Source of the DNA: Zoogloea sp041908905
GTDB taxonomy: Bacteria; Pseudomonadota; Gammaproteobacteria; Burkholderiales; Rhodocyclaceae
NCBI RefSeq assembly: GCF_041908905.1
Contig: NZ_JAYREK010000017.1
Coordinates: forward strand, 11,320 to 75,319
DNA length: 64,000 nucleotides
Direction of reading: 5' to 3'
Shown: one piece after another, positions 1 through 9,426 of the stretch
How the letters are laid out: each line of letters opens with the position of its first letter
How positions within the stretch are numbered: position 1 is the stretch's first letter
Program-made: the position numbers and the translations under genes
Notes under the pieces: generated by a model
What the model was told of the DNA's origin: nothing
Database searches by the model: none
The model's input: only the letters and a program-made list of their open reading frames with translations

Positions 1-885
1 AACCTGCTGGTCTCGCTGGACGCGCTGCTCGCCGAATGCAACGTGACCCGCGCCGCCGAACGCCTCCACCTGAGCCAGCCGGCCCTGTCGGCGCAGCTCG
101 CCAAGCTGCGGCAGATCTTCGGCGACCCGCTGCTGCTGCCCGCCGAGACCGGCCGCGGCATGACCCCGACGGCCCGCGCCCTGGCCCTCGCCGCCCCCCT
201 CAGCTCGGCCCTCAAGGACCTCGAGGCGGTAGTCTGCCACCAGCCGAGCTTCGACCCCTTCACCGATGTGCGCACCTTCCAGGTGGCGGCCAACGACAAC
301 GCGATGACGGTGATCGGCCTGCCCCTCATCGAGAAGCTCTCCGCCCACGCCGGCCCCGGCGTGCGCATCGCCTTCCGCACCCCCGAGGTGGCGCTGATCG
401 CCGGCCAGATGGAGCGCGGCGAGGTGGACCTGCTGATCGCCACCGAGCGCCTCGTGCCCGACACCATGAAGACCCGCCGGCTGATCGAGGGGCGCTTCGT
501 GATGGCCCAACGCAAGGGCCACCCCCGCGGCAACGGCCCCCTCGACCTCGACGCCTACTGCGCGCTGCAGCACGTGCTCGTCGCCGAGATCGGCGGCCGC
601 CTGAGCGGCTATGTGGACGAGGCCCTCGAGAAGATCGGCCGCCGGCGCAACGTGGTGCTTTCAGTCGAAAAATTCATGCTTGTACCCGAGATCCTGCGCA
701 ACTCCGACTACGTGTGCACCCTGCCCGCGACGCTGATGGCGCGCTTCGCCGGCGCCCTCGACATGTTCGAGCTGCCCTATGACGACAAGGGCTTCCGCCT
801 CGGCCTCGCCTGGCATCCGCGTAACCATGCCGATCCAGCCGTCAGCTGGCTGCGCGAACTGGTGATCCGGCTGGTGCCGGGCTGA
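1..885 (+). CDS. LysR-family transcriptional regulator (5' truncated by window edge)
   Basis: The reading frame is open from base 1. It begins inside the N-terminal helix that normally precedes the helix-turn-helix of LysR proteins, so probably only about 10 residues are missing. The winged HTH is clear (TRAAERLHLSQPALSAQL), followed by the long linker helix and a PBP2-type effector-binding domain to the end (about 294 residues seen). The sequence resembles the NodD/LinR-like branch common in betaproteobacteria. A GTG at 43 could be mis-taken for the start, but it lies inside the HTH. The inducer and target genes cannot be told from the sequence; the usual divergently transcribed target would lie left of the window. 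Confidence 0.9.
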   Translation, partial: NLLVSLDALLAECNVTRAAERLHLSQPALSAQLAKLRQIFGDPLLLPAETGRGMTPTARALALAAPLSSALKDLEAVVCHQPSFDPFTDVRTFQVAANDNAMTVIGLPLIEKLSAHAGPGVRIAFRTPEVALIAGQMERGEVDLLIATERLVPDTMKTRRLIEGRFVMAQRKGHPRGNGPLDLDAYCALQHVLVAEIGGRLSGYVDEALEKIGRRRNVVLSVEKFMLVPEILRNSDYVCTLPATLMARFAGALDMFELPYDDKGFRLGLAWHPRNHADPAVSWLRELVIRLVPG

Positions 886-1015
886 GCATGGCGTGTGGCA
901 TATGTATCAAGGGGTCAAGAAACCACCTTGCCGGGCCGATAACAATTGCGTAAAAAACCTTGCTCCTGGCATGGCCAGCGCGCTCCGCAAAATCGACACG
1001 CAAATAGGACACGAC

Positions 1016-2695
1016 GTGCAGTTCCAGGCCCCTTCCAACCCCACGACCTCTTCCGCCCAACGCCCCGCCCCCCGCGCCCCGCTGCGCCATCGCCTCGCCG
1101 CCCTCGCCCTGCTCCTCGGCGCCGCCGGGCCCGGGATCGGCGGCGAAGACTTCATCTATGTGGTGCGCCCGGGCGACAGCCCCTGGAACATCACCACGCG
1201 CTACCTCAAGAGCCTCGAACACTGGCCGCGGCTCCAGCGCTACAACCGCATCCTGGCGCCCGAGGCGATCCCCACCGGCACCCAGCTGCGCATCCCCCTC
1301 GACTGGCTGCGCAGCCAGGCCCGCCCGGTGCGCATCGAAGATCTCCAGGGCCGGGTCGAGGTGGTCCACCGGGGCGTGCCCCGAGCGCTCGAGCGGGGGA
1401 TGGCCGTCGCCGAGGGCAGCCTCCTGCGAACCGGCGCCGACGGCAGCCTCACGCTGCGCCTGCCCGACGGCAGCCGCAGCCTGCTCGGCCCGGATTCCGA
1501 ACTGCGCCTCGATTCCGCCCGGCAACCCGCGATCGCCCCCGGTGGGCAGATCAGGATGGAGCTGCGCAGCGGCCACGTCGAGAACAAGGTCCCCGACAAG
1601 CGCAAGAGCGGCGGGCGCTTCATCATCGACACCCCGTCCGGCGTCACCGCGGTGCGCGGCACCCACTTCCGGGTCAGCGAAGCCGGCCAGGTGCTGCGCA
1701 CCGAAACCCTCGAAGGCGAGGTCGAGCTCCGCAACCGGGCCGGCCGCAGCGTCATGAAGGCCGGCACCGGCGTCAGCGCCCCCGCCGGCCAGCCCCCCCG
1801 CGCAGCCAGGCCGCTGCTCCCCGCCCCCAGCCTGGACGGGCTGCCCGAGCGCATCGACCGCCTGCCGGTCAGCCTCGACCTGCCCGCCGTCGCCGGCGCG
1901 GTGCGCTACCGCACCCAGTTCGCGCCGGAGGCAGGCTTCTCGGTGATCGAGTCCGACCTGTCCGCCGCCCAGCCCCAGGCGCGCGCCCCGGCCGAGCTTC
2001 CCGACGGGGTCCACCGCATCCGCGTGCGGGCCGTCGCCGCGGACGGCCTCGAAGGCTTCGACGCCGAGCGCAGCATCCTTGTCGACGCCCGCCCCGAGCC
2101 CCCCTTCCCCAGCCAGCCGACCCCCGGCAGCAGCGTCGCCGAGGAGCGGCCGGCCTTCCGCTGGGCGCGCATCGCCGAGGCCAGCCGCTACCACTTCCAG
2201 CTCGCCAGCGATGCCGGCTTCAGGCAGCTCATCGTCGAGCGCGACGACCTCACCGACAACGGCGTCGAGCTGGCGGACGGCCTCGCGCCGGGAAGCTACT
2301 TCTGGCGCGTCGCCGTGACCACCGCCGCCGAAGGTCGCGGGCCGTTCTCCGACCCCCAGGGCTTCCGCCGCCCGCCCCCGGGCCCCCAGGCGGAGCCGCC
2401 CCGGCTGGGCGTCGGCACCCTCGAGCTGCGCTGGCGGGCCAGCGGCGCCGACCACCGCTATCAGGTTCAGCTGAGCACCGACCCATCGTTCGCCAGCCCC
2501 GAGCACGACCTCCAGACCGACACCCCCGCCCTGTCGATGACGCCCCCGTCCCCCGGCGTCCACCACGTGCGCATCCGCAGCCTCGAACCCGGCAATCCGC
2601 CGGGCCCGTGGGGCAAGCCGCAGCAGGTCGACATCCCGCGGGATTACTGGAAAGCGCTGCTGCTGGTGGTGCCCGCCCTCTTCCTGGTGCTGTGA
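1016..2695 (+). CDS. Secreted LysM/FecR-domain protein
   Basis: GTG start at 1016 is chosen because AGGA lies about 7 bases upstream and a signal peptide follows (hydrophobic run RLAALALLLGAAGPG); a longer frame from 893 has no such support. A LysM-like segment at residues 45-95 (VVRPGDSPWNITTRY) suggests peptidoglycan binding. A FecR domain spans about residues 130-240 (GSLLRTGADGSLTLRLPDGS, then AVRGTHFRV). The rest looks like fibronectin-III-type repeats, ending in a short hydrophobic C-terminus. Its stop overlaps the start of the following CHASE2 protein (GTGA), so the two are translationally coupled. FecR-LysM proteins next to CHASE2 signalling enzymes are recurrent in proteobacteria; the secreted protein probably feeds a cell-envelope signal to its partner (inference). 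Confidence 0.82.
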   Translation: MQFQAPSNPTTSSAQRPAPRAPLRHRLAALALLLGAAGPGIGGEDFIYVVRPGDSPWNITTRYLKSLEHWPRLQRYNRILAPEAIPTGTQLRIPLDWLRSQARPVRIEDLQGRVEVVHRGVPRALERGMAVAEGSLLRTGADGSLTLRLPDGSRSLLGPDSELRLDSARQPAIAPGGQIRMELRSGHVENKVPDKRKSGGRFIIDTPSGVTAVRGTHFRVSEAGQVLRTETLEGEVELRNRAGRSVMKAGTGVSAPAGQPPRAARPLLPAPSLDGLPERIDRLPVSLDLPAVAGAVRYRTQFAPEAGFSVIESDLSAAQPQARAPAELPDGVHRIRVRAVAADGLEGFDAERSILVDARPEPPFPSQPTPGSSVAEERPAFRWARIAEASRYHFQLASDAGFRQLIVERDDLTDNGVELADGLAPGSYFWRVAVTTAAEGRGPFSDPQGFRRPPPGPQAEPPRLGVGTLELRWRASGADHRYQVQLSTDPSFASPEHDLQTDTPALSMTPPSPGVHHVRIRSLEPGNPPGPWGKPQQVDIPRDYWKALLLVVPALFLVL

Positions 2696-5517
2696 ACCCC
2701 ACGTCGCGGATCCGCCGCTGGCTCCTGGCGCGCTGGGGCTGGCTGCTCGTCGCCCTCGCCGCCGCCCTGGCGGTGCTGGCCGAGCTGAGCGCCGTGGCGC
2801 GGGTCGACCTCCTGCTGTACGACGGCCTCGAAGCGCTGACCGCTCCCGCCCGGGCTCCGGCGGCGCAGGCGGTCATCGTCGCCGTCGACGAACGCAGCAT
2901 CGCCGCGCTCGGGCGCTGGCCCTGGGATCGCGACCTCCACGGCCAGCTGCTCGACCGGCTCACCGACGCGGGCGCCGCCGCGGTGGGCATGTCCATCCTG
3001 TTCACCGAGCCCGGCAGCGGCGACCACCGGCTGGCGGCGGCCCTCGCCCGCTCCGGCCGCGTGAGCCTGCCGGTAGCCCCCGCCGAGGCCGACGACGGCG
3101 ACGGCGTGCGGGCCCTCCTGCCGCTGCCGGGCCTGGCCGCCGCCGCCGCCGCCCTCGGTCATGTGGACGTGGAGCTCGACGCCGACGCCCTGGCCCGCCG
3201 GACCTTCCGCCAGGCCGGTGTCGGCGGCGCCGGCTGGCCGGCCCTGTCCCTGGCCGTCGCGGAAACCGTGCAGGCGGAACGCCCGCCCACGCCCGGCGCC
3301 GACGCGCCCGCCCACGCTTCGGCCCACCAGTGGGTGCGCGCCGGCGAGATGCTGCTGCCCTACCCCCGGCCCGGCGACACCCCGCCGGTCTACTCGTACA
3401 TCGACATCCTCCGCGACCCGGCCCTCGCCGCCGGGCTGGCCGGCAAGGCCGTCTTCGTGGGTGCCGTGGCGGCGGGCCTGGATGCCGGGCTGGCCACCCC
3501 GGGCACCGCCAACGGACGCCCGATGCCCGCCGTCGAATTCCACGCCCGTGCCTACGAAGCGCTGATGAGCGGACGGGTCCACCACACCGCCAGCACCACC
3601 CTGACCCTGTCGGCAACCCTGCTCCTGCTGCTCCCGGCGATGGTCTTCCGTCCGACGCGGCGGGCGCTACGGATTCCCCTCGCCACCGGCGGGCTGCTGC
3701 TGCCCTTCGCCGCCAGCGGCGTGCTGCTCCGGGAGGCACAGGTGTGGGTGCCCCCCGCCGCGGCGACGGGGGGCCTCATCGCGGGGCACCTGCTGACGCT
3801 GGTGCTGCGCCTCGTGGACACCCGGCGGCACCTGCAGCGGGCCCACCGCCAGGCCGACGCCACCCTGCGCTCCATCGCCGACGGGGTGATCTCCGTCGAT
3901 GGCAAGGGCGCCATCGTGTTCATGAACCCGGTGGCCGGGCGGCTGCTCGGCGCCAGCCTGGCCGAACTCGGCGGACAGCCGGTCGGCCCCCTGCTGGGCC
4001 GCTTCACCGCCGAAGCCTCCCGGCTCGGCCAGCTCCTCCGGCGCTGCCTCACCGACGGCAGGCAGGTCACGCTGCCCGCGCCCCTGGCCTGGACCAGCGC
4101 CGACGGCGCCCGCCACATGCTCACCCTGACCCTCACCCCCATCGCCAGCGACGAAGGCGGCGCGGTGCTGGCCTTCCACGACGTCACCGAGAGCGTCGCC
4201 TCCACCCAGCGGCTGCGCCACGAAGCCACCCACGACCCCCTCACCGGGCTGCCCAACCGCAGCCTGCTGCTCGACCGGCTGCAGCGGGCGATCGCCCGCA
4301 GTACCCGCGCGGGCAGCATGGTGGCGGTGCTGTTCATCGACCTCGACCGCTTCAAGCGCATCAACGACAGTCTCGGCCACCACTGCGGCGACCTCGTGCT
4401 GCAGAACGTGGCCCGCCGCCTCACCGCCGCGGTGCGCACCGAAGACACCGTGGCGCGCTGGGGCGGCGACGAGTTCATCGTCCTGCTCGACGGCCTCGCC
4501 GACCGCCACTCGGTCGCCACCATCGCCACCAAGATCCTCGAACTGCTCGACCGGGAGATCGAAGGCGTGGACGTGCACGGGCTGTCCCTCGCCTGCAGCA
4601 TCGGCATCAGCCTCGGCCCCCAGGACAGCACCGACGCCGACGCCCTGCTGTCGATGGCCGACAAGGCGATGTACCGGGGCAAGGAGGACGGCGGACGGCG
4701 CTTCACCTTCTACGCCGCCGAGATGAACACCTGGTCGCGGGACCGGCTCAGCATCGAGAGCGCCCTGCGCGGCGCCCTCGCCAACGGCGAGTTCGAGCTG
4801 TTCTACCAGCCCCAGGTGTCGATCACCGGGCGGCGGCTGGTGGGCTTCGAGTCCCTGATCCGCTGGCGCCGCCCCGGCGTCGGCCTGGTCCCGCCCGACC
4901 AGTTCATTCCCGCCGCCGAGGAGAGCGGCCACATCCGCGCGATGGGCGAGTGGGTCGTCCGCGAAGCCGCCGCCCAGCTCGCCCGCTGGTCCGCCGAGGG
5001 CCTGCCGCTGGTGCCGGTGGCGGTGAACGTCTCCTCCCGCCAGTGCGCCGACATGGCGATCGTCGACACCATCCGCCACGCCCTCGCCGAGAGCCGCCTG
5101 GCCCCGCAGCTGCTCAAGATCGAGCTGACCGAGTCCACCGCCATGCACAAGCCGGACTTCGTCGCCGAGCTGCTCGCCCGGGTCGCCGAGCTGGGTGTCG
5201 GCGTGTCGGTGGACGACTTCGGCACCGGCTATTCATCCCTGTCCCATCTCAAGCGCTTTCCGGTCTCCGAGCTCAAGATCGACCGCAGCTTCGTGGCCGG
5301 CATCACCCACGCCGGAGACGACGCCGCCATCGTCCAGGGCACCATCGCCCTCGCCCACGGGCTGGGCAAGAGCGTCGTCGCCGAGGGCGTCGAAACCGCC
5401 GAGCAACTCGAGTTCCTCACCCGACTCGGCTGCGACACGGCCCAGGGCTGGCTGTTCTCCCGTCCCCTGCCGGCCGCCGAGGTGCGCGCCTGGCTCGCCC
5501 GCGCCCCCCTCGACTGA
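2692..5517 (+). CDS. CHASE2-PAS-GGDEF-EAL cyclic-di-GMP protein
   Basis: A 941-residue membrane sensor that may make and/or break c-di-GMP. The order is one TM helix (about 11-30), an extracytoplasmic CHASE2 domain (about 35-300; VIVAVDERSIAALGRWPWDR), three TM helices (about 303-375), PAS (about 390-500), GGDEF (about 510-675; intact GGDEF near residue 590) and EAL (about 690-935). The EAL signature reads ESLIRW. Metal and catalytic motifs are kept: LKIELTES, DDFGTGYSSL, KIDRSF and AEGVET, so phosphodiesterase activity is plausible. The GTG start overlaps the stop of the FecR/LysM gene by four bases, which argues for co-expression and shared signalling. Frame continuity upstream of 2692 is an artefact of GC-rich DNA. 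Confidence 0.9.
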   Translation: MNPTSRIRRWLLARWGWLLVALAAALAVLAELSAVARVDLLLYDGLEALTAPARAPAAQAVIVAVDERSIAALGRWPWDRDLHGQLLDRLTDAGAAAVGMSILFTEPGSGDHRLAAALARSGRVSLPVAPAEADDGDGVRALLPLPGLAAAAAALGHVDVELDADALARRTFRQAGVGGAGWPALSLAVAETVQAERPPTPGADAPAHASAHQWVRAGEMLLPYPRPGDTPPVYSYIDILRDPALAAGLAGKAVFVGAVAAGLDAGLATPGTANGRPMPAVEFHARAYEALMSGRVHHTASTTLTLSATLLLLLPAMVFRPTRRALRIPLATGGLLLPFAASGVLLREAQVWVPPAAATGGLIAGHLLTLVLRLVDTRRHLQRAHRQADATLRSIADGVISVDGKGAIVFMNPVAGRLLGASLAELGGQPVGPLLGRFTAEASRLGQLLRRCLTDGRQVTLPAPLAWTSADGARHMLTLTLTPIASDEGGAVLAFHDVTESVASTQRLRHEATHDPLTGLPNRSLLLDRLQRAIARSTRAGSMVAVLFIDLDRFKRINDSLGHHCGDLVLQNVARRLTAAVRTEDTVARWGGDEFIVLLDGLADRHSVATIATKILELLDREIEGVDVHGLSLACSIGISLGPQDSTDADALLSMADKAMYRGKEDGGRRFTFYAAEMNTWSRDRLSIESALRGALANGEFELFYQPQVSITGRRLVGFESLIRWRRPGVGLVPPDQFIPAAEESGHIRAMGEWVVREAAAQLARWSAEGLPLVPVAVNVSSRQCADMAIVDTIRHALAESRLAPQLLKIELTESTAMHKPDFVAELLARVAELGVGVSVDDFGTGYSSLSHLKRFPVSELKIDRSFVAGITHAGDDAAIVQGTIALAHGLGKSVVAEGVETAEQLEFLTRLGCDTAQGWLFSRPLPAAEVRAWLARAPLD

Positions 5518-5522
5518 CCGGC

Positions 5523-6599
5523 TCAGACCACCCAGCGGGCGCCCGCCGCACCCTCCGGCGGCCGGGCCACGAAACCCGGCGCCTGCTCCGGGCCTGAGCG
5601 GGCGGCGGGCAGCTTGAGGCGCATGAAGGGTTTCTCGACCGCATACCAGCTGAGGGCGCCGGCCAGGATGGACAGCCCCCCCACCAGGCCCATCATCAGG
5701 TACACATCGAGGGTCGGAAAATGCCACAGCAGGATCTTGTTGATCGGCCAGGCATACAGGTAGATGCCGTAGGAGACATCCGGCAGGCGGTTGAACCCGC
5801 GCAAGGGGGTGCCGGCATGGGCGTAATGCAGGATCGCGTAGCCCCAGAAGAGGCACAGTCCCGGCTCGGCCAGCGGCCTCGAGAACAGGCAGGCCACAAA
5901 GAGCAGCAGCGCCGCCCGAGCCAGCGCGGGCGTCCAGGGCAGCGCATCGCGGTACAGATAAAAGCAGCAGCCCGCCGAGAACGCCATCAGCAGCCGGAGA
6001 TACAGCTCGCCGGCAAACGACGCCACGCCGGACGCGGCCAGCACATGCAGCAGCGCGCTCGGCGCAAACACCGCCGGCCAGAAGTGCCGCCGACGGAACA
6101 GCCCGGCCAGGCCGGCCACCAGCACCAGCATGTAGCACTGGAATTCGTAGGGAATCGACCACACCGCGCCATTGAGGAAGGGGTAGGCCGTACCGGCGAA
6201 CACCGGCGGGGTCACGACCAGTTCCAGCCGGGCCAGGCCGGCGACGAAGCCGCCCCACCAGAACTGGTGGAAATAATCCGCCCCGCCGTAGAGCGGCCCG
6301 ACGACGAGCGCGCAGAACAGCGACGCGGCGATGAAGCCGGGATAGATGCGCAGCACCCGGCTCGCGACGAAGCGCCCGACCTGCGGCCGGCTCACCCAGC
6401 TCTTGACGATCAGGAAGCCGCTCAGGATGAAGAAGCTGTCGACGGCCAGCTCGCCGAACGAGAGGGTGCCGAACAGCCGGGACAGCCACTCGTTGCTGCG
6501 GTCGCCGTCCTGCAACTCGGGGGCGTGAGAGACGATCACCAGCGCCGCAAACACGAAGCGCAGCAGATTGAAATTGTTCCGATGAGCCTTGCATTGCAT
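5523..6599 (-). CDS. Acyltransferase family 3 (OafA/YrhL-type) membrane protein
   Basis: A 358-residue polytopic membrane protein that probably transfers an acyl group to a surface sugar or lipid. The family signature is present near the N-terminus (NFNLLRFVFAALVIVSH and later FFILSGFLI), followed by about ten hydrophobic segments. The ATG at 6599 is preferred over an in-frame upstream codon at 6650 because GGGGA lies about 6 bases before it and the protein then starts just ahead of the family's first helix. It converges on the CHASE2 gene, with only 5 bases between stop codons. No polysaccharide genes lie nearby, so the substrate is unknown. Confidence 0.85.
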   Translation of the reverse strand: MQCKAHRNNFNLLRFVFAALVIVSHAPELQDGDRSNEWLSRLFGTLSFGELAVDSFFILSGFLIVKSWVSRPQVGRFVASRVLRIYPGFIAASLFCALVVGPLYGGADYFHQFWWGGFVAGLARLELVVTPPVFAGTAYPFLNGAVWSIPYEFQCYMLVLVAGLAGLFRRRHFWPAVFAPSALLHVLAASGVASFAGELYLRLLMAFSAGCCFYLYRDALPWTPALARAALLLFVACLFSRPLAEPGLCLFWGYAILHYAHAGTPLRGFNRLPDVSYGIYLYAWPINKILLWHFPTLDVYLMMGLVGGLSILAGALSWYAVEKPFMRLKLPAARSGPEQAPGFVARPPEGAAGARWVV

Positions 6600-7199
6600 T
6601 TGAATTCCCCGGAAGCATCGATTACAGGGGATTCTATTGCCCGCCCGCACCCATCAATTGTGGCGATTCGTGAAGAAACAAAAAACGACAAAAAGTTTAA
6701 AAACCCATTAAATACAATGTGATACACAACATCTTACGTCAGCGCAAGATCCCCCGGAAAGCAGGAAAGCCAGCGCCCGCAATGCCCCTCCCAGCCGGCC
6801 ACCAAAAAATCCAAAATAAATATTCATTCCATTTTCGGAAAGCCTCCACAGCCACCCCGGGCGCCATGTAACCTGAGGTTCACGTTTGTTTAATATAATC
6901 GCGGCCCTGACGCCTCCCGACGCGACTTTACCGGGACACAGAGCCCTGCCACGGCTCGAGCGATGGCCATCCCGGTATGTCACGGCCTTGGGCATATCGG
7001 CCGCAAGGAGCATCGTCAGAGCCCCTGCCGGTTTACCGCCGGACAATTCAAAGGGGCCACTCCAGCACCACCGGCTTCCATCGTGTGGGTAAACGGGTCC
7101 GCCCGTCGAGTCAGGGCGAGCCCGAAGACTGGCATGCACGCCACAACACTTGAACATGCCCGCCATAGTCCGGCTCCCCGCACAACCCAGAGGTCAACA
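6600..7199. other. Intergenic region with AT-rich part and long leader
   Basis: About 600 bases without a convincing gene. The left part (about 6650-6900) is clearly AT-richer than the surroundings and probably carries promoters for the divergent acyltransferase and porin genes. The right part (about 6905-7199) is GC-rich and would form a 5' leader of about 290 nt for the porin-mgtC transcript. I could not match that leader to a known riboswitch class by eye. Open frames here lack ribosome-binding sites or family features. Confidence 0.5.
6894..6899 (+). promoter_or_regulatory. Candidate -10 box for porin-mgtC transcript
   Basis: A perfect TATAAT lies in an AT-rich patch at the point where base composition switches to GC-rich. 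No good -35 hexamer sits at 17 bases, so either the promoter depends on an activator or the match is fortuitous. Use of this box would give a leader of about 290 nt before the porin ATG. Confidence 0.35.
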
Positions 7200-8558
7200 A
7201 TGCATTCGGGAATTTCCGGGCACCGTCCTGTCACGTCAACCATCATCCGTTACCTGGCGCAGGTTGTCCTGGCCCTCGGCGCCAGCCATACTGCCCTCGC
7301 CGGCGATGACTACGAGGAGTGGACCGCCCGCTTCCAGACAACCTATGTCCGGCAGGTCAAGCCGGCCATGAATGCGGCCTACAGCGGCCCCAACAGCCTG
7401 CAGGCCGACAAGGAGTTCAGCTACACCGGGACCGCCACGGCCTATCTGGGCTTCCGCCCGTGGAGGGGGGGCGAGCTTTATCTCAATCCCGAAGTAACCC
7501 AAGGGCGCCCGTTCTCCGGCCTCGCAGGCTCCAGCGGTTTCACCAACGGCGAACTGACCCGCACCGCCGGCTCGACGCCCAAGCTCTACCGCCAACGCCT
7601 TTTCCTTCGCCAGACCTGGGGACAGGGCGGCGGCAGCGAACAGCTCGAGGCCGATCTCAACCAGATGGCCGGCACTGTTGACAAGAACCGCGTCGTCCTG
7701 ACCGTGGGCAACTTCTCGAGCCTCGATGTCTTTGACGACAACGCCTACGCGAAGGACCCCCGGGTCCATTTCATGAACGCGGGTTTCATGGCTCCCCTTG
7801 CTTACGATTACGCCGCCGATGCCCGTGGCTTCGGCTGGGGCTTTGCCCTCGAATGGTATCGGGACGACTGGGTGCTGCGCCTCGGGCGGATGACCGGCCC
7901 GAAAAAGCCGAACATGCTTCCGATCGACTACCAGATCGGCAAGCACTACGGTGACCAAGTGGAACTGGAACACGCCCACGAGCTGTGGGCCCGGCCAGGC
8001 CGAGTCCGGCTGCTGGCCTGGCGGAACCGCGCCAACATCGCTTCGTTCAGGAACGCCCTCCACTATCTCAAGGCCAACCCGGATGCCGACCCGCAGACGA
8101 TTCTCGCGGTCCGCAACGGAGAGAAGATCAAGTATGGCCTGGGCGTGAACATCGAACAGGCCCTCACCGACAACCTGGGCTTCTTCCTGCGCACCATGAA
8201 GGCCAACGGGCACACAGAGACCTATGCCTTCACGGAAACCGATGCGTCGATCGGCACCGGTCTTTCCTTGAAAGGGGGCGGTTGGGGGCGTGGCATGGAT
8301 ACGCTGGGTATCGGTTTCCTGCGCAACAGCATCTCCAAGGAGCGGCGTCACTACCTGGAAGCCGGAGGCATCTCGTTCTTCATTGGCGATGGCGCCCTCA
8401 ACTACCGGCCAGAGCAGATCTTCGAGACCTATTACAGCCTGAAGGCCTGGAAGAATACCTTCGTCACGGCCGACTACCAGCGCATGTGGAACCCGGCTTA
8501 CAACGCCGACCGCGGACCGGCCAACTTCTATGCGGTGCGTGTCCACGCCGAGTTCTGA
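7200..8558 (+). CDS. OprB-type carbohydrate-selective porin
   Basis: A 452-residue outer-membrane beta-barrel. A signal peptide ends at about ALA-GDD. The mature part has the OprB hallmarks: FQTTYVRQVKPAMNAAYSG near the start, LYLNPEVTQG, FTNGELTR, RLFLRQTWG, and many alternating aromatic strands to a C-terminal phenylalanine. The ATG at 7200 has AGAGG 7 bases upstream; the same frame runs back to 6963 but without family sequence. The stop is 2 bases before the mgtC start, so the two genes are co-transcribed. The pairing of an OprB porin with MgtC suggests that the porin may serve an ion or small solute rather than a sugar (inference). Confidence 0.85.
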   Translation: MHSGISGHRPVTSTIIRYLAQVVLALGASHTALAGDDYEEWTARFQTTYVRQVKPAMNAAYSGPNSLQADKEFSYTGTATAYLGFRPWRGGELYLNPEVTQGRPFSGLAGSSGFTNGELTRTAGSTPKLYRQRLFLRQTWGQGGGSEQLEADLNQMAGTVDKNRVVLTVGNFSSLDVFDDNAYAKDPRVHFMNAGFMAPLAYDYAADARGFGWGFALEWYRDDWVLRLGRMTGPKKPNMLPIDYQIGKHYGDQVELEHAHELWARPGRVRLLAWRNRANIASFRNALHYLKANPDADPQTILAVRNGEKIKYGLGVNIEQALTDNLGFFLRTMKANGHTETYAFTETDASIGTGLSLKGGGWGRGMDTLGIGFLRNSISKERRHYLEAGGISFFIGDGALNYRPEQIFETYYSLKAWKNTFVTADYQRMWNPAYNADRGPANFYAVRVHAEF

Positions 8559-8560
8559 GC

Positions 8561-9283
8561 ATGACCCTGCAAGCCATCGAGAACATCAATCTCGCATCCC
8601 TGGCGGACTCGCTGCTGAGCCTGGTGGCGGCCTTCATACTGGGCGGTCTGATCGGCTTCGAGCGGCAGTACCGCCAACGCACGGCCGGCCTGCGGACCAA
8701 TGTGCTGGTTGCCGTCGGGGCTGCGCTTTTCGTGGATATCGCCAACCGGCTCAATGGACACCAGGGGGCCATCAGCGTGATGTCTTACGTCGTGTCGGGC
8801 ATCGGCTTCCTCGGCGCGGGGGTGATCATGCGCGAAGAAGGCAATGTGCGCGGCCTCAACACCGCCGCCACCCTGTGGGGCTCGGCGGCGGTGGGTGCGG
8901 CCGCCGGCGCCGACATGCTGCTGGAGGCGATTCTCGGCGCGAGCTTCGTGCTGGCATCGAACACACTTCTGCGCCCGGTGGTGAACCGCATCAACCGTGA
9001 GCCCATCGACACGCAGGCCGTCGAAGTCACCAACACGGTTTACCTCATCGCCCGCCGCGAGCACCAGAAGGAGGCCTTGCGCTTTCTGGAAGAGACACTC
9101 GAAGCTGCCAGGCATACGACGCGGGACCTGGTCGTGCACGCGTTTGGCTCCGACGCGGTCGAGATCGAAGCGGTACTGCTGGCTACCGGCGTCGACGGCG
9201 CCGAACTCGAGCGCATCACACGAAAACTGGCGGAGCAGGCTTACGTCATCCAGGCCTTCTGGAGCCCCAGCACCACCGAGTGA
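8561..9283 (+). CDS. MgtC/SapB-family membrane protein
   Basis: A 240-residue inner-membrane protein. The N-terminal MgtC domain has about five TM helices with conserved motifs GGLIGFERQYRQRTAGLRT, GIGFLGAGVIM and RGLNTAATLW. A soluble C-terminal domain follows (about residues 150-240). In other bacteria MgtC proteins modulate Mg2+ adaptation and the F-ATPase. The gene starts 2 bases after the porin stop, so it shares its transcript and long leader; control by Mg2+ or another metal is possible but not shown. Confidence 0.88.
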   Translation: MTLQAIENINLASLADSLLSLVAAFILGGLIGFERQYRQRTAGLRTNVLVAVGAALFVDIANRLNGHQGAISVMSYVVSGIGFLGAGVIMREEGNVRGLNTAATLWGSAAVGAAAGADMLLEAILGASFVLASNTLLRPVVNRINREPIDTQAVEVTNTVYLIARREHQKEALRFLEETLEAARHTTRDLVVHAFGSDAVEIEAVLLATGVDGAELERITRKLAEQAYVIQAFWSPSTTE

Positions 9284-9426
9284 CGCAGCCGCGACCGCTC
9301 GCCTCACGGCCTCTCGGCCGAGCCCCTGACCGCCGGCGTTTTGCCCCGCGGGACGTCGCCGCCTAGCCCTCGTTTGGGCAGGGGGCCGGCGACCATTGTT
9401 CGTCCAATCAAAACAGTGTTTTCAAT

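Noticed and set aside
842..2566. Long minus-strand open frame opposite the FecR gene
   Set aside because: Low-complexity Gly/Ala/Asp-rich translation, typical of antisense frames in GC-rich genes. The plus-strand frame has clear FecR and LysM motifs.
946..2691. Long open frame before the CHASE2 protein, giving a 1523-residue reading
   Set aside because: The part before 2692 is a shadow of the FecR/LysM gene in another frame, very rich in Arg, Pro and Ala. The family sequence begins after the GTG at 2692, which overlaps the FecR stop.
6708..7166. 152-codon minus-strand frame before the porin
   Set aside because: No ribosome-binding site or family motif; it crosses the AT-rich promoter region and the presumed leader.
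6900..7199. Possible yybP-ykoY (Mn2+) or M-box (Mg2+) riboswitch
   Set aside because: The conserved GGGGAGUAG and other core motifs could not be found by eye.
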